A stretch of 64,000 nt of DNA, taken from Heterobasidion occidentale. Its lineage: Eukaryota > Basidiomycota > Agaricomycetes > Russulales > Bondarzewiaceae. The notes under the pieces were generated by a model, which had not been told where the DNA came from, made no database searches, and was given only the letters and a program-made list of their open reading frames with translations. This document shows positions 30,856-42,534 of this stretch, piece by piece (position 1 is the first letter of the stretch; every line of letters begins with the position of its first letter). The stretch spans positions 2,604,001-2,668,000 of the forward strand of contig JBCAQO010000014.1 of NCBI GenBank assembly GCA_039111635.1. Reading direction: 5' to 3'. The translations under genes and the position numbers were made by a program.

Positions 30856-32434
30856 ATGCCCATCAATCTCAGCCCCAGCAACAGCAACCCACGCAAGTTC
30901 AAGGTCGCCGCCGTGCAAGCCGAGCCATGTGTCGTCCTCGTCTCCTCCATTCTAGCGTTTGCGCGCACCGCCGCAGCGTGTGGCTCGACCTCCAGGGCAG
31001 CGTCGACAAGACGATCCGGCTCATCCGCGATGCCGCCGCCAAGGGCGCGAAGATCATCGGCCTGCCCGAGGTCTTCATCCCCGGTGCGCTCCCCCCGCCC
31101 CCGCCGCCGCTGACCGCGGGCCCCAAACCCAAACCCAGCGCTGAACCGCACGTGCGTCACCGCCGCTCCTCCAGGGTACCCGTGGACACCGTGATGCAAC
31201 GACTTTGTCTCCTGCCAGCCCCTGCTCGCGCGCTACCAGGCCAACTCGCTCGCGGTGCACTCCCCCGAGATGGACCGCATCCGCGCGGCCATCAAGGAGC
31301 TTGGGGTGTACGTCGTGCTCGGGTTCTCCGAGCGCGACGGCAGCTCGCTCTACATCGTGCATCCGCGCATCCTCGCGCGTGCTGACGGGCGCTCACAGTG
31401 AACCAGGCGCAAGCAACGATCGCCAAGACGGGCGAGATCATTAACCACAGGCGCAAGATCAAGCCCACGCACTACGAAAAGACGATCTTCGGCGATGGCA
31501 GCGGTACGTTCTCCCAAGCACATGCGCACGCGCGCGCTCCCACAGACACCGCTCACACGCCCACGCTCTCCCACCCTCAGCCCAGTCGATCCACAACGTC
31601 GTGCAGACGCCATACGGGCGCCTCGGCTCGCTCAACTGCTGGGAGCAGATCCAGGTGCGGCCCCAGCCCGCGCTACGCCGCGCACAGCCTGCTGACCGCT
31701 TCCGCTTTGCACCGACACACAGCCCGCGCTGAAGCTGCACTTCTACGCGCAGCTGCCGCAGATCTTCGTCGGCGGGTGGTGGCCCGCGTTCCCCGCGCAC
31801 ACGGGCGCGCGCCGTACATCGTCTCGGGCGAGGCGTCCGCGCAGATGACGCAGGCCGTGTCGATGGAGGGCGGCTGCTTCGGGCTGACGGCATGCCACGT
31901 TGTGAGCGAGGAGGGCGCGAAGACCATGCTGATGGACAAGTACCCCTGGTTCAAGGTGTGTGCGGATCGCGCTCCGTGCGCGCGCGTTTTTGCTCATTTG
32001 GGCCGGCCGCGCAGTTCCCCGGAGGCGGGTTCACGACGGTGAGTGCGCCGCACAGGCTACGGAGCGTGTGTGGAATCCTGAGCAGCGCGACGCACGTTAG
32101 ATCTACGGGCCTGATGGGGCGGCGCTGACGCCGCCGATCGACCCGGGCGTGGAGGAGACGGTGATCGCAGAGATCTCGCTGGACATGATCGGGGACATCA
32201 AGATCGTCGCGGACCAGATGGGCAACTAGTGAGCCTTCCCCTGCCCCCTGCGCGTCGGTGGACCCCAAAGAGAATTGACGCCTGTGCAGCTCGCAGCACG
32301 ACCTGATGCACCTCGTCGCGCACGGGAAGAACTGGCGCCCGGTGGAGTACGCGGACGAGGAGGAGCAGAGGGGGCTGGATGGGAGGATTGCGGACGTGGC
32401 GAATGACAGCGCATTCGCATCGCTGAAGATCTGA
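30856..32434 (+). CDS. Nitrilase (aliphatic/aromatic nitrile aminohydrolase)
   Basis: Converts nitriles to carboxylic acid and ammonia in the cytosol. Start [20 protein letters not shown]. Catalytic triad by family motifs: Glu in LPEVFIPG, Lys in [16 protein letters not shown], Cys in [12 protein letters not shown]. Clear introns lie at about 31084-31174, 31330-31408 (acceptor before AQATIAKTG), 31505-31580, 31652-31730, 31956-32014, 32041-32099 and 32229-32286. The last exon ends [11 protein letters not shown]. Two points do not resolve: the first intron, near 30928-30976, gives no clean phase, and an in-frame TGA at 31192-31194 sits in [20 protein letters not shown]. It could be a nonsense mutation, an assembly error, or part of an unusually short (28-nt) intron. 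About 350 codons, the usual size. Confidence 0.8.
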
Positions 32435-32951
32435 AGGCAGGCGGCGAGGGCCGAGCGTGCACCAAGATGACGAGCGGAGTGGGCCGCGGAGTGCGTGTGT
32501 CTGTGTGTACAAGTAGCAAGTGAAATGCAGCACGAGATGGTTTTGATCCGGTCCCGCTGTCGAGTCGAGCGCTGGGTTTCCTCTCATCTCAGCGTCAAGC
32601 GCTCCACGGCGATCGAGCGCTTGTTTGAGCTTCTTGGGGCCAAACGTCGACCCAGGTCGATCCCAGCTGGATGACGAGCGTATACGGGTCATACATCAGA
32701 CATTTTCGCTCGAAATGACGATGCGAAGGAGCGCAACTCAGCGTTCGAGAACAAATTTGCGACTGCGAGCTGGCGAGTGCCGAAGTGTCGAGTGGTGAGT
32801 CCCTCTGGGTGACGCTCCACGCGCTGCCATGCAAGCAGGTCGTCGATGCCTGCAAGGGTGTGGATTGGAGGCGGGGTCCGCGGCGGACTGTGAGTCATGT
32901 CATCTTGCGTGAAATAACCCAAAAACAAGTATACTAACGATAATACAGAGG
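32435..32951. other. Intergenic / lost sequence
   Basis: No supported coding region. The PEX1 fragment stops at its edge without the AAA modules that should follow, so sequence has been lost or replaced here. Confidence 0.4.
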
Positions 32952-34077
32952 TTATAGAGTAAGCAGAAGCATCCGAGTCTGCTGCGATGAAGAGTCTGGT
33001 CTAAGAATCAGTTTTGTTGATGGCTGTGCTACACGACTGACTGACCGGACAAGGTCCCATTCTAATACTCCATCAGTTCCACCAACAAGCACGATGTGCC
33101 CTTGGGGCACGCTTTCGTTTCCGCAGACGAGGACCTCAGATTGATCCTTTTTCTCCTTCTGAGAGCTATTTTTCGCTGCCTCGGCCACTCCAGGATGCAG
33201 AACCTGGGCGGATAGCGCTACCGTAGAGGAATCCACATTTGAAGGTCCCTCTGATGGATCGGTTGGAGGCAATAATAGCTGAATGTCACCTTGAAATACT
33301 TGAATGTCTGCGCTTAGCCTGCCTTCGAAACGAAGAGCGCTCAATGTTTGCGAGGAGACGCACGCAATCGTCTGCGACTTGGATGAATGCACGATAGATA
33401 TAGAGACGAGCGACGACGGAAGGACGCGAAGCTGAAGCCCAACGGTCTGTGATTTGGAGGCTCCGGAGGAGGTAGAGTTGGACAGTGCAGCAATCTCTAC
33501 CGGGAGTTCTGAAGATGAAGTTGCTTTGCTCACAGGGGATGGGCGAGGATGACGCGTCTTTGGGGCGATAGATACCTCGGTGTCGGTGGTGAGGATGAGA
33601 GCTTTGGAATTGGAAGGGTCAAGGGAGACTGCGTTGTATGAAAATTATAAGAGCTCCGGCAGAGGCAAGCAAGGCCAAAGGTGACGTACCAACGTGTAGG
33701 CGGATGCGTGTGCGGCCGAGGACCCAAACATCAATTTCTTGACCAATGGATGCGACGCGGACTTGTGAGAGCAGGGTAGACTCGACTTGTTCAGCGTGAA
33801 GTTCCTGCAGCGCGTTTAGATGGATGTTGGGGACCAAAAGGGTGCGACAGTACCAAGATTTCCCAGTCATCAGCAGTGAGCGGTTCCATTGCGACAGACT
33901 TGGCTGTAGGCAAGTCATGCAAGAGACCGATTTCGACCTGCGAGCAGGAAGTAAGTCACGAGAGATTCGTGGTCTGGTGTATCGCACAATGTCGCCCTGG
34001 GAAAGCCCGAGTCCTTGAGCATACTGCGGGTCGATCTCAACAGTCTCAAGGTTCTCTGTGCGGTCCACGGCATTAAA
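32952..34077 (-). pseudogene. PEX1 N-terminal fragment (peroxisome biogenesis AAA protein)
   Basis: PEX1 is an AAA ATPase that with PEX6 extracts the PEX5 receptor from the peroxisome membrane. Only the adaptor-like N-terminal part is present: VEIDPQYAQGLGLSQGD, then VEIGLLHDLPTAKSVAMEPL, TLLSQVRVASIGQEIDVWVL and ALILTTDTEVSIAPKTR. Four exons join in frame: 33988-34077, 33853-33937, 33690-33804, 32952-33628, with introns of 48-61 nt and normal splice ends. The final exon encodes a Ser-rich linker and GHIVLVGGTDGVLEWDLVR, stopping at 32952. Both AAA domains are missing, and the first exons are cut at about 34078, where a transporter sequence begins on the other strand. Splice sites and frame are well kept, so the truncation may be recent. 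Confidence 0.75.
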
Positions 34078-34078
34078 G

Positions 34079-35439
34079 TGGGGCTGCTCGCATTTGCAAT
34101 TTCGTTCATGAGCGATACTGCAGGTTTGTTGGGCTGGTCATGGATTTTTGTAAGCCTTTGAAACATAGCCTCGATATTGTCTAGGAGAGTTGATGACTGA
34201 ATTTCCGCCTTCATAGATATTGGAGGGCATCGCAACTGTTCTTGTCGGAATCCTCGCTCTCTTTTTGCTTGTTGACTTCCCTGCAACGGCTGGGTTTCTC
34301 ACCCCCGAAGAGAGGTCGTATATTGTGTGGAAGAAAAGTAAGTCTTTCCCTGATTTCATTCTCCATAAACTCTGCATAAGAACTAGAGTTACGAACGGCG
34401 ACACTTGACTTTATGTAGAGTTCGATAACTCCTCAGTCGGCGAGGAGGAACGTTTTGCGATGTGCCATCTATGGTCTGCTCTGGCTGACTGGCAAATTTG
34501 GCTGCACACATTGGTCTACATGTCCATCAGCGGTCCGCGTGCGTGCCTTTTTCTCACATTTTAGATCTCCCATAGCCTTATCCATCTTATACTTTCTAGT
34601 CTTCGGGATCTCGCTATTTCTTCCGTAAGCTAGGGCTGCTTGTACAGTTTTGAGAGACATCAGAACTACGATTCGTATATAGGACGATTATCAGTAATTT
34701 CGGATTTACCACTGCAATCAGCCAACTCTTGACTGTGCCCCTGTATCTCTTTGTGAGTAAGTTGTTCTTGCTTTATGGCCATCTTCACTTGCTAATCAAG
34801 TGGTGATCGAATTATCTGCAGCGATCGTCCTCATCATATTCGCCATCTGGTCAGATTCAATTCAAAAGTGTTCGCCGTTCATCCTCACCGGGCTTTGTAT
34901 GCTCCTTGTCGGCTTTGCGATCAACATTTCCGATACCGCACCCGGCGTGAAGTACTTCGGCACGTTCTTTTGTGTCGCTGGTGCCTCCGCGAGCTTCCCG
35001 GGTGTTGTTAGCTGGTTTGTCTACATTGACTGTGCTCTGGAATAATTGTCTGACAATGTGCATAGGCTTGGCAATAACCTTGCCGGCCAGTACAAGCGTG
35101 GAGTTGGCATGGCCCTGCATATCGGTATCGGCAACTTCACTGGTGCAATCGCCTCAAATGTTTTCCGGTCCCAAGATGCGCCACGTTTCATCATTGGTCG
35201 TATGTTCATCATCTCTTGCTGCCGCTTCCTCTGTTGATAGTTTGCTTCAACATCATCTAGACGGCGTTATGCTGATGTTTGTCCGGATTGGCTTCGTATC
35301 GGTGCCTATCGTCGTCCTGCTCTACATCCGCATCAATCGGGAACGAGATAGGGTCTTGGCGGAGGGTGGTGTCAAGTATACGGACAAGCAGTTAAGAGAA
35401 CTGGGCGACCGTGCGCCTGATTTCAGATACATTCTGTGA
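34079..35439 (+). pseudogene. Dal5/allantoate-permease-type MFS transporter, C-terminal half
   Basis: Member of the anion:cation symporter family that brings organic anions such as allantoate or nicotinate across the plasma membrane. The first visible exon reads LLAFAISFMSDTAGLLGWSW, then after an intron ILEGIATVLVGILALFLLVD. Later blocks: DNSSVGEEERF, LADWQIWLHTLVYMSI, FGISLFLPTIISNFGF, TTAISQLLTVPLYLF, GLCMLLVGFAINISDTAPGV, GNNLAGQYKRGVGMALHIGI and the last helix FVRIGFVSVPIVVLLYIRIN. It ends ELGDRAPDFRYIL at 35439. Six or more introns of 50-90 nt are in place. The first six helices are missing; the 5' edge at about 34078 is shared head-to-head with the PEX1 fragment. Confidence 0.75.
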
Positions 35440-36164
35440 ACAAAGGATGAATAGTCCCTTGGGCGAGGGTATGTGTAACGTATGTACTACGAAGTGTATG
35501 ATTAGCTGATCCACAAGAGCCTTCAATTGCGCATTTGACGTAGATACAAATCCCAAGCGCAGGAGATCTAACTCGATGCTGTAACTGAAGACCATCATTC
35601 AAGTACCATCGGGATTGGAGTGGTCTCACAAGATGCACATCAAAAACCTCGAACCAGCATTTCTAATTTGCTGCTATCAGTAATGCCGACGGTACATAAG
35701 TTGTTATTTACACTGATAGATTTGCAGAGATCGTGTGCTCCAAGAAACAACAGAGCCTTCACAGCTTGGTCTTCTCTATTTTCTTAATATACGCTAACAC
35801 CTGCTTCCAATCGCCACCTGCATGATCACCCGGTTTCGTGTCGGAGCTGTTCATGGCGCCGCCTGGGTGCACCTTGGACGGCTGGGTGTTTATGGTTGCG
35901 GTCAATGTTCGTGGCGGGTGTTGTCTATAAGAGATGAGCGCAGGCTGCCCGTATGTCTGCTCCCCGCTGCTGCTCCAATGTTACAGTTCTGAAGGTAAGT
36001 GTCAGGGAAAGTTGGGACCAGGTGGTGCCCGAAGGGCCGTGCTATAAGTTATAAGAGGTTATAAGTACTGTTGTGATGTCACGCCTGTCACGTCACAGGC
36101 TCATACCCAGCATGCAAGGAAATGAACAGCTGCAGCGAACCGACGACGACGCCGACTGTGGTAG
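35440..36164. other. Intergenic region
   Basis: No supported gene. It contains the 3' flank of the transporter and presumably the promoter of the GT61 gene. A small ATAAGTTATAAGAGGTTATAAG triplication lies near 36043-36065. Confidence 0.4.
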
Positions 36165-37889
36165 ATGGGCTCGAACGCTCCCACACACCGCGAATTTCTC
36201 CTCGTCGCCCTTCTTCTTGCCTTTCTCCTTGTCTTCTTCAAAAATAATGGCTCCGGAGACCCCTATGCGTTGCTCTCCAAGGTAGCAGACGACTTGGTGT
36301 CCACGTCTTCCGAGGGGTCCATCCCTTCAGTTCCATCCAACGCGCGGCTCTCATGGAACACGGGCTCTGTCCCACAAACGAAAATCATCTCACATGTCCC
36401 TGGTGGGTCACTTTCCTGCTACAATACTCTTGACATGGTCTTACCCAGCGGTGCGGCCACCCACGCGCAGGATGGACACTGCTTGACAAGATGTACGTGC
36501 TCAACGGCACGGTCTACATCGTCACCGATCAACCCGACATTGTTCCCGACCGCAAGTTCATCACCTCCACCGGCGTCGACATTGGCAACTCCCGCGAGGA
36601 AGTACAGGCGCGCCTCCCGAGCGACAAAGACATGCGCATCATCTCCCCAGAGGAGGCGAAAAAGCTCTTTGGCACAGGTGCGAATCGAGTCGAGGGCTTG
36701 ACGGTGAGCGTTTATTCTCGCTCTCGAACAAACATCGATTGACCGAACCGCGCTGCGCCAGTGGTTGGCAAACGACCCGCGGCAATTGTGCGCACCACCC
36801 CTTTCATCACACCTTCCTTCCTTGCTGACCGAATCCCAGCATCACCCATTACTACCATTGGTCCGCAGAGCTGTTCTTCGGCTTTTGGCGCGCGTACTCC
36901 GCTCTTGACCCCCTCATCCCCGAGAGCGGCCGCACCGCCCTCCCGCCCCCGCGGCGGATGCTCTTCACCCACCTCGACGCCGCGCACTGGCGCGACTACG
37001 CCTCGATGAATCAGTACGTCCTGCGCACGACGTTCCCCGCCGCGTCGATGGAGTTCTCCACGGACTGGGCGGACCGCGCGGCGATGGGCGCGCCGTTCGT
37101 GTTCGACCGCGTGCTCTTCGCGGACCGCGCCGCGGCGATCAACGGCGACAACTTTGGGAAGACGCAGCGGACGGCGAGCGAGGCGTTCGTGCTGCCCGCG
37201 AGCGCGCACTGGTGGAGCACCGTGCGCAACAGCGTCATCGAGGCGTCCGGCCTCAATGCGAGCGTCGGCGCGGGCACGCGCGGCAAGCCGGTGATCACGT
37301 ACATCTCGAGGCAGAACTGGCCGCGGCGGAAGCTGATCCAGAGCGACGACGACGTGCTCGTGGAGGAGCTGTATAAATTGCGGGATCAGTACGGTTACGA
37401 GGTCAACGTCGTCAGCATGGACCAGATGTCGCGGGTCGAGCAGCTGCAGCTGGCCGGACGGACTACGGTGGGTGTTCTCTCTTCGACGCTTCGTGCCAAT
37501 TCGCGTCTCATGCGTCTGGCGCAGATCATGATGGGCGTCCACGGGAACGGTCTGACGTCCCTGCTGTGGATGAAGCCGTCGCCGCGGTCCACCGTCATGG
37601 AGTTCTTCTACCCCGGCGGGTTCGCGCACGACTACGAGTACACGACGCGCACGCTCGGGATGGTGCACTACGGATTCTGGGGCAGCAGGTACGCAGGGCG
37701 CTGCTGTTCGTCGGCGCGACGACGGCGGACCTGACGCTTTATTTGGCCCGCAGCATCTTCACCAGCCCCGACACGCCGCCCGTGGCGTACCCAGAGGGGT
37801 TCCAGGGCAACGAGATCCCCATCGACGGGCGCGAGGTCGCGCGGCTTTGCCATGAACGGCTCAGTCTCGCGGATGAGGCAGATGACTAG
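36165..37889 (+). CDS. GT61-family glycosyltransferase, type II membrane protein
   Basis: Family 61 includes EOGT and xylosyl/arabinosyltransferases that modify proteins or polysaccharides in the secretory pathway. MGSNAPTHREF is followed by a signal anchor (LLVALLLAFLLVFF, residues about 12-25) and a luminal stem. Exons join cleanly: 36165-36402, 36471-36703, 36762-36787, 36840-37467, 37525-37688, 37754-37889. Conserved blocks are YYHWSAELFFGFWRAY, the long middle ending YISRQNWPRRKL, and IMMGVHGNGLTSLLWM, the GT61 HGAGL-like motif, then VMEFFYPGGFAHDYEY. About 474 residues, normal for fungal members. No stop interrupts it, and it looks functional. The exact acceptor is unknown. Confidence 0.82.
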
Positions 37890-38171
37890 GACACGTCTTT
37901 CGTTGGCATCGCGCGCGATCCGGTTCGGACACTAATATTAGAGTACATTGTATCAATAACTCCACCACACCTCGGTACATAGAGCCTTTGGCACCGACAT
38001 GCATGCATTATACATTCACGAGACTGTTCCCTGTGCCGCCGCCGAGAAAACAATTTATCGTGGGAATTGTATCCCCGATCGGGAGAGCCTCCATTCCTCT
38101 CCATTCTGCTCGGTTTCGTGCTTGAAAGGATCGTGCGCAACTGCCCTCTCCCGGATAGCCAGCTCCAAAAA
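37890..38171. other. Short intergenic region
   Basis: About 280 bp between the GT61 stop and the G-patch gene start. It must contain both the GT61 terminator and the promoter of the next gene. No TATA box stands out. Confidence 0.4.
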
Positions 38172-39551
38172 ATGGGTCTCGCAGGCCGAAAAGTCAAGCA
38201 GCGCATCCCGAACGACCCGCGCAACCTTTCCTGGGCCGACGGTGAGTCGCGCGTCTGATGGTCTGTGTCCTGCCTGTCTGACGCCGCCGTGCAGATGCGG
38301 CCAAGTTCGGGCAGGCGTACCTCGCGAAGATGGGCTGGGACCCGTCGAAGGGGCTCGGGGCGTCGGGGGAGGGCCGCACGCGCGCGATCTCCGTAGACCA
38401 GAAGCTCGACATGCTGGGGATCGGGATGCAGCACCAGCGGGACGCGAACGGCTTGGCGTGGCAGCAGAACCGCGACTTTGAGAATCTGCTGAAGAGGCTG
38501 AACGGTGCGGCGGAGGGGATGCAGGGGGAGGAGGATGGGATCAAGGGGGAGATGAAGGGGATGTTCAAGAGGGCGGAAGAAGAGGATCGGGAGGAGGAGG
38601 CAGAGGAGGCAGAGGAGGCAGAGGAGGCAAAGGAGGAAGATGAAGAGGAGAGGAGGAGGCGGAAAAAGGAGCGCAAGAGCGAGAAGAAGCGCAAGGCGGA
38701 GGAGGGGGAGGGGCACGACTCGAAGAAGAAGCGGAAAAAGTCGAAGGACGAGAGCGGGTCCGAAAAAAAGAGCAGTAAAAAGGCAAGGAAGGGCTCGGAG
38801 GAGGAAGACGGCGGGTCGACGTCTGACCACGCCGCATCGGTCGTCCCTGCCGTTCCCATCGTCGCGCCGACGCCCGTCCGAGCACCGTATGTTCTCCGAT
38901 TCACGCTGTACAGATCGAAACGCTGATATATGTTTTGTGTATCGCAACAGCCCTCGCACGCACCGCGCGCGCATCATCGCCGCGAAACGTCTCGCCTCGC
39001 GCACGCCCGCGGCGCTCTCCGAGATCCTCGGCATCCCCTCTTCCTCCCTCCCTGCCACGCCCGCCGCGCCCTCGCCGCTCTCCGCGCTCACGCCCTCCGC
39101 GCCCGCGACGCCCGCTGACGCGGCGGCCGATCTCCAAAAGCTGACGACGGCGACGCAGTCCGTCGCGGACTACTTCAAGGCGAAGCTGGCGGCAAGGGCG
39201 CGCGCGTCCGGGAGCGCAACGCCTCTCCTGAAAGAGGAGGCGCGGGACGAGGAGGACGACGCGCCGCGGATGGGGCTGGGTGCAGCATCAAGATCAAGGA
39301 GCGCGGTGTTTGATGAGCGGGAGAGCGCGCAGGTGGGGATTGAGGCGTCATCGAAGTTTGGGGCCGTGTTTTTGGCCGCACAGGATGCCGGTCGTACGAA
39401 AGTTGAGGAGGTGTCCGCGACCGAGTCGGTGCAGGCAGATGGAGGGGAGGAGGAGGAGGACGAGAAGTCGAGGAGGAAAAGGGCAAAAGAGGAAAGGCGG
39501 AAAGAGAAGGCGAGGACAAAAAAGGAGAGGGAACGGGATGGAGGGGAATAA
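38172..39551 (+). CDS. PXR1/PINX1-type G-patch protein (rRNA and snoRNA maturation)
   Basis: Family members act in the nucleolus, stimulating the DEAH helicase Prp43 in pre-rRNA processing and snoRNA trimming. Start MGLAGRKVKQRIPNDPRNLS with WAD across an intron at 38242-38294. Exon 2 (38295-38886) has the G-patch, FGQAYLAKMGWDPSKGLG, then GEGRTRAISVDQKLDMLGIG and a long Glu/Lys-rich low-complexity region. Exon 3 (38951-39551) resumes PRTHRARIIAAKRLASR, has an Ala/Pro-rich linker with PSSLPATPAAPSPLSALTPS, and ends with another Lys/Glu-rich tail. About 417 residues. The early WADD-AAKFG splice position is typical. The gene is intact. Confidence 0.82.
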
Positions 39552-39625
39552 ACGGCGTTCATTTGTCCACTATACCACTTGTTCATGCTATAGAACGCGG
39601 GTTCTGTTCAGCGCTCAGCGCTCAG

Positions 39626-39910
39626 CTAGGAGAGCTGGAGCTGGATGACTAAGCGCTGCTTTACCGCGTCCATGACTCCCTCCGACTCTTGTGAGACGAC
39701 CTGCTGCTGCTCGCGACTGAGATTGCTTGCTGCAGTCTGCGACGCTGCCGGAAGAGTCCTCGCCATCTCTGTCTGATCCCGGAACTCGACGCTGTGTGTC
39801 TGCGGAGACTTGCCGGTGCTCTCTGAAGCATCACGAAAATTCAGCCGTCCTGCTGTGTTCTCATTGATCAATTGAGGTATGTTCTCTCCGTTGGTTGCAA
39901 TGATCGTCAC
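39626..39910 (-). CDS. Small uncharacterised ORF upstream of TRP1
   Basis: A 94-residue minus-strand frame with balanced, Gln/Ser-rich composition (LSREQQQVVSQESEGVMDAV near the C-terminus). It lies between the G-patch gene and TRP1 and faces the TRP1 promoter. I recognise no domain and see no obvious intron. It may be a real small gene or a chance frame. Confidence 0.25.
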   Translation of the reverse strand: MTIIATNGENIPQLINENTAGRLNFRDASESTGKSPQTHSVEFRDQTEMARTLPAASQTAASNLSREQQQVVSQESEGVMDAVKQRLVIQLQLS

Positions 39911-40004
39911 GTCATTCCCGCGCTGACAACCTATAAGTATACCTCACCTCCATCCACCCACCACAACCTCCGACCCCAGTCACACGCCCTCAACCATCGC
40001 GGCA

Positions 40005-42384
40005 ATGGCCCTCCCAGCCCATCTCGCCCGTCCCATCGACGTGCTCATGATCGACAACTTCGACTCGTTCACATGGAATCTCTACCAGCATCTGACTCTC
40101 CTGGGTGCGGACGTGACCGTGGTCCGCAACGATGCCATCCCTGTCTCTGCCTTCCCCCAGCTGCAAATTAATTCCCTCATCATCTCGCCCGGGCCTGGAC
40201 ATCCTATCACGGACTCGGGAATCTCGAGGGACGCGATCCAGTTTTTCACCGGGAAGGTTCCGGTGCTAGGCGTGTGCATGGGTTTGGAATGTCTGGTCGA
40301 CGTTTTCGGTGGGGAGATCGGGTGCGTTGTTCGTGCCTCTTCTTCCTCCGGGAGATGCTGATGAATGAACGTGCAGCTACGCTGGAGAAATCATGCACGG
40401 CAAGCTGAGCCGCATTCGCCATGACGCCCGCGGCTGTTTCAAAGGTGTCGCGCAGGGCATCAAGTCCACGCGGTACCACTCCTTGAGCGCCGACATCAAG
40501 ACCATGCCTGATGACCTCGCCATCACTGCAACCACAGAAGAGAGCGGCGTGATCATGGGCGTTCGGCATCGCAAATGCACCCTCGAGGCCGTGCAATACC
40601 ATCCCGAGAGCATCCTGTCCGAAGGCGGCGACGACCTCTTTCGCAATTTTCTTGCGCTCCGGGGCGGGCTCTGGGAGGAGAACCCATCTTCCAGTGTTCT
40701 CGACCAGTCTCTCCCTTCGTTCCCCATACAGGCGCCTAACGGGAAGCTCTCGGTGACCGCGGCCAAAATTCCCAGTGTGCTGGAGAAGATATACGCACAG
40801 CGTCTCAAGGACGTCGAAGCCGCCAAGGCAACTGCTGGGACAACGTCGGGCGACCTCGACATCTTCCTCTCTATGCATCTTTCGCCGCCTCTCATATCCC
40901 TCGTGGACCGACTCAAAGCCAGGACTCCTGCCCTCATGGCCGAGATCAAGCGTGCCAGCCCATCCAAAGGACCTATCGCCCTCAATGCCAACGCGGCACA
41001 GCAAGCCCTCACTTATGCTCTCTCGGGCGCATCGGTCATCTCTGTCCTCACCGAGCCAACCTGGTTCAAGGGCTCGCTGCTAGACATGCGCCTCGCGCGC
41101 CAGGCCATCGATTCGCTCCCGAACCGACCTGCCGTTCTGCGGAAAGACTTCATCCTCGACGAGTACCAGATCGCCGAGGCCCGGCTGCACGGCGCCGACA
41201 CCGTCCTGCTCATCGTCGCCATGCTGCCCATCGCTCGGCTCAAGGCGCTGTACGCCTATTCCGTGTCTCTGGGCATGGAGCCGCTCGTCGAGGTCAACAA
41301 CGCACGGGAGATGGAGGCCGCGCTCGCCCTCGGCGCCAGGGTCATCGGCGTGAATAACCGCAATCTCCACGACTTCCAGGTCGACATGGGGACTACATCT
41401 CGCCTTGCTGACATGGTCAAGGAGCGCGACGTGATCCTCTGTGCGTTGAGCGGCATCCAGAGCAAGAGCGACGTGCAGACGTATGTGGAGCAGGGCGTGG
41501 GGGCCGTGCTGGTCGGGGAGGCGCTCATGCGCGCGAACGACACCGAAGCGTTCATACGGGACTTGTTGGACTGGAAGAGCGAGCGCGAGATCGAGCCCCA
41601 GCGCGCGCCGCTGGTCAAAATTTGCGGGATCAGGACGGAAGAAGAGGCGTTGGGCGCCGCGGAGGCCGGCGCGGACATGCTTGGGCTCATGTTCGTGCCC
41701 ACGAGCAAGCGGCACGTTGACCTCGAGCAGGCGCAGAAGATCTCGATCGGCGTGCGGAAGCTGCGGATATCGTGGTCGTCTTCTGGGGCGCCTCCTGGGG
41801 CAGATGGTCTCGCGAACGAGCCGTGGTTCACGACGCACGCGCATAGGCTGTTCAGGTCGCCCACGCGGCCCTTCCTCGTCGGGGTCTTCCAAAACCAACC
41901 GTTGGCTTTCATACTGCACTGTGTCGCCGTCGCGCAGCTGGACATCGTGCAGCTGCACGGTTCTGAACCGCTGGAATGGAGCAAGCAGATACCGGTGCCC
42001 GTCATTCGCGTGTTCCACGTCGACAGCGAGGGCAAGGGGTTGGCGGGGATCACGAGGCCGGGGCTGCACGAGTACGTGCTCTTGGACGCTGCTTCCACGC
42101 TGGGCGGCGTGAGTGGCGGTACGGGTCGCAAGCTGGATTGGAGGCTCGCGCAAAAGATCGTCGAGGGCGGAGAGGCTGGGTTGGATGCCTCGGCGTCGTC
42201 TTCAGTGACGGCCCCTCTCCCCATCATCTTGGCGGGCGGGTTGACCCCGGAGAACGTAGCCCGGGCGGTCCAGACGGTCGGGCCCTGGGCCGTGGATGTC
42301 AGTGGCGGCGTTGAGCTGATGGGTGGTGGCAAGGATATCGAGAAGATTAAGAGGTTCATAGATGCTGCGAAACGGGTAGATTGA
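40005..42384 (+). CDS. TRP1: Trifunctional tryptophan biosynthesis protein (GATase-IGPS-PRAI)
   Basis: Supplies three steps: glutamine amidotransferase for anthranilate synthase, phosphoribosylanthranilate isomerase, and indole-3-glycerol-phosphate synthase. One intron, 40322-40376; exons 40005-40321 and 40377-42384 join as [14 protein letters not shown]. GATase: [15 protein letters not shown], the nucleophile Cys in VLGVCMGLE, and HPESIL near residues 190-195. IGPS from about residue 280: [39 protein letters not shown] block and [38 protein letters not shown] and [12 protein letters not shown] near the end. About 770 residues, as in other fungi. It would work with a separate anthranilate synthase component I. 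TATAAG at about 39932 is a possible promoter element. Confidence 0.93.
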
Positions 42385-42534
42385 TTTTTTGCTATGCGTT
42401 ATATTTTTATTCATTTGTGAGAACGAGCGACGACTCTTTATTCCAGTAAATTAAACAGAACAAAACAAAACGGGGCATGAAAACAGTAACAAATGCTGTA
42501 TAACACAGTATATATGCACAGATGAGTCCAAATT
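42385..42534. terminator. Convergent 3' ends
   Basis: TRP1 (plus) and the next gene (minus) end 150 bp apart. AT-rich TTATATTTTTATTCATTT near 42398-42416 is a likely polyadenylation region for TRP1. Confidence 0.35.

Noticed and set aside
36712..37668. Large minus-strand ORF opposite the GT61 gene
   Set aside because: It is the antisense shadow of a GC-rich real exon (Arg/Val/His-rich, no domains).
37886..39091. Leu-rich minus-strand ORF opposite the G-patch gene
   Set aside because: The apparent poly-Leu membrane region is the reverse of the Glu/Lys codon run in the G-patch protein.
41080..42359. Long ORFs antisense to TRP1
   Set aside because: Shadows of the high-GC TRP1 exon; the plus-strand protein carries all family motifs.
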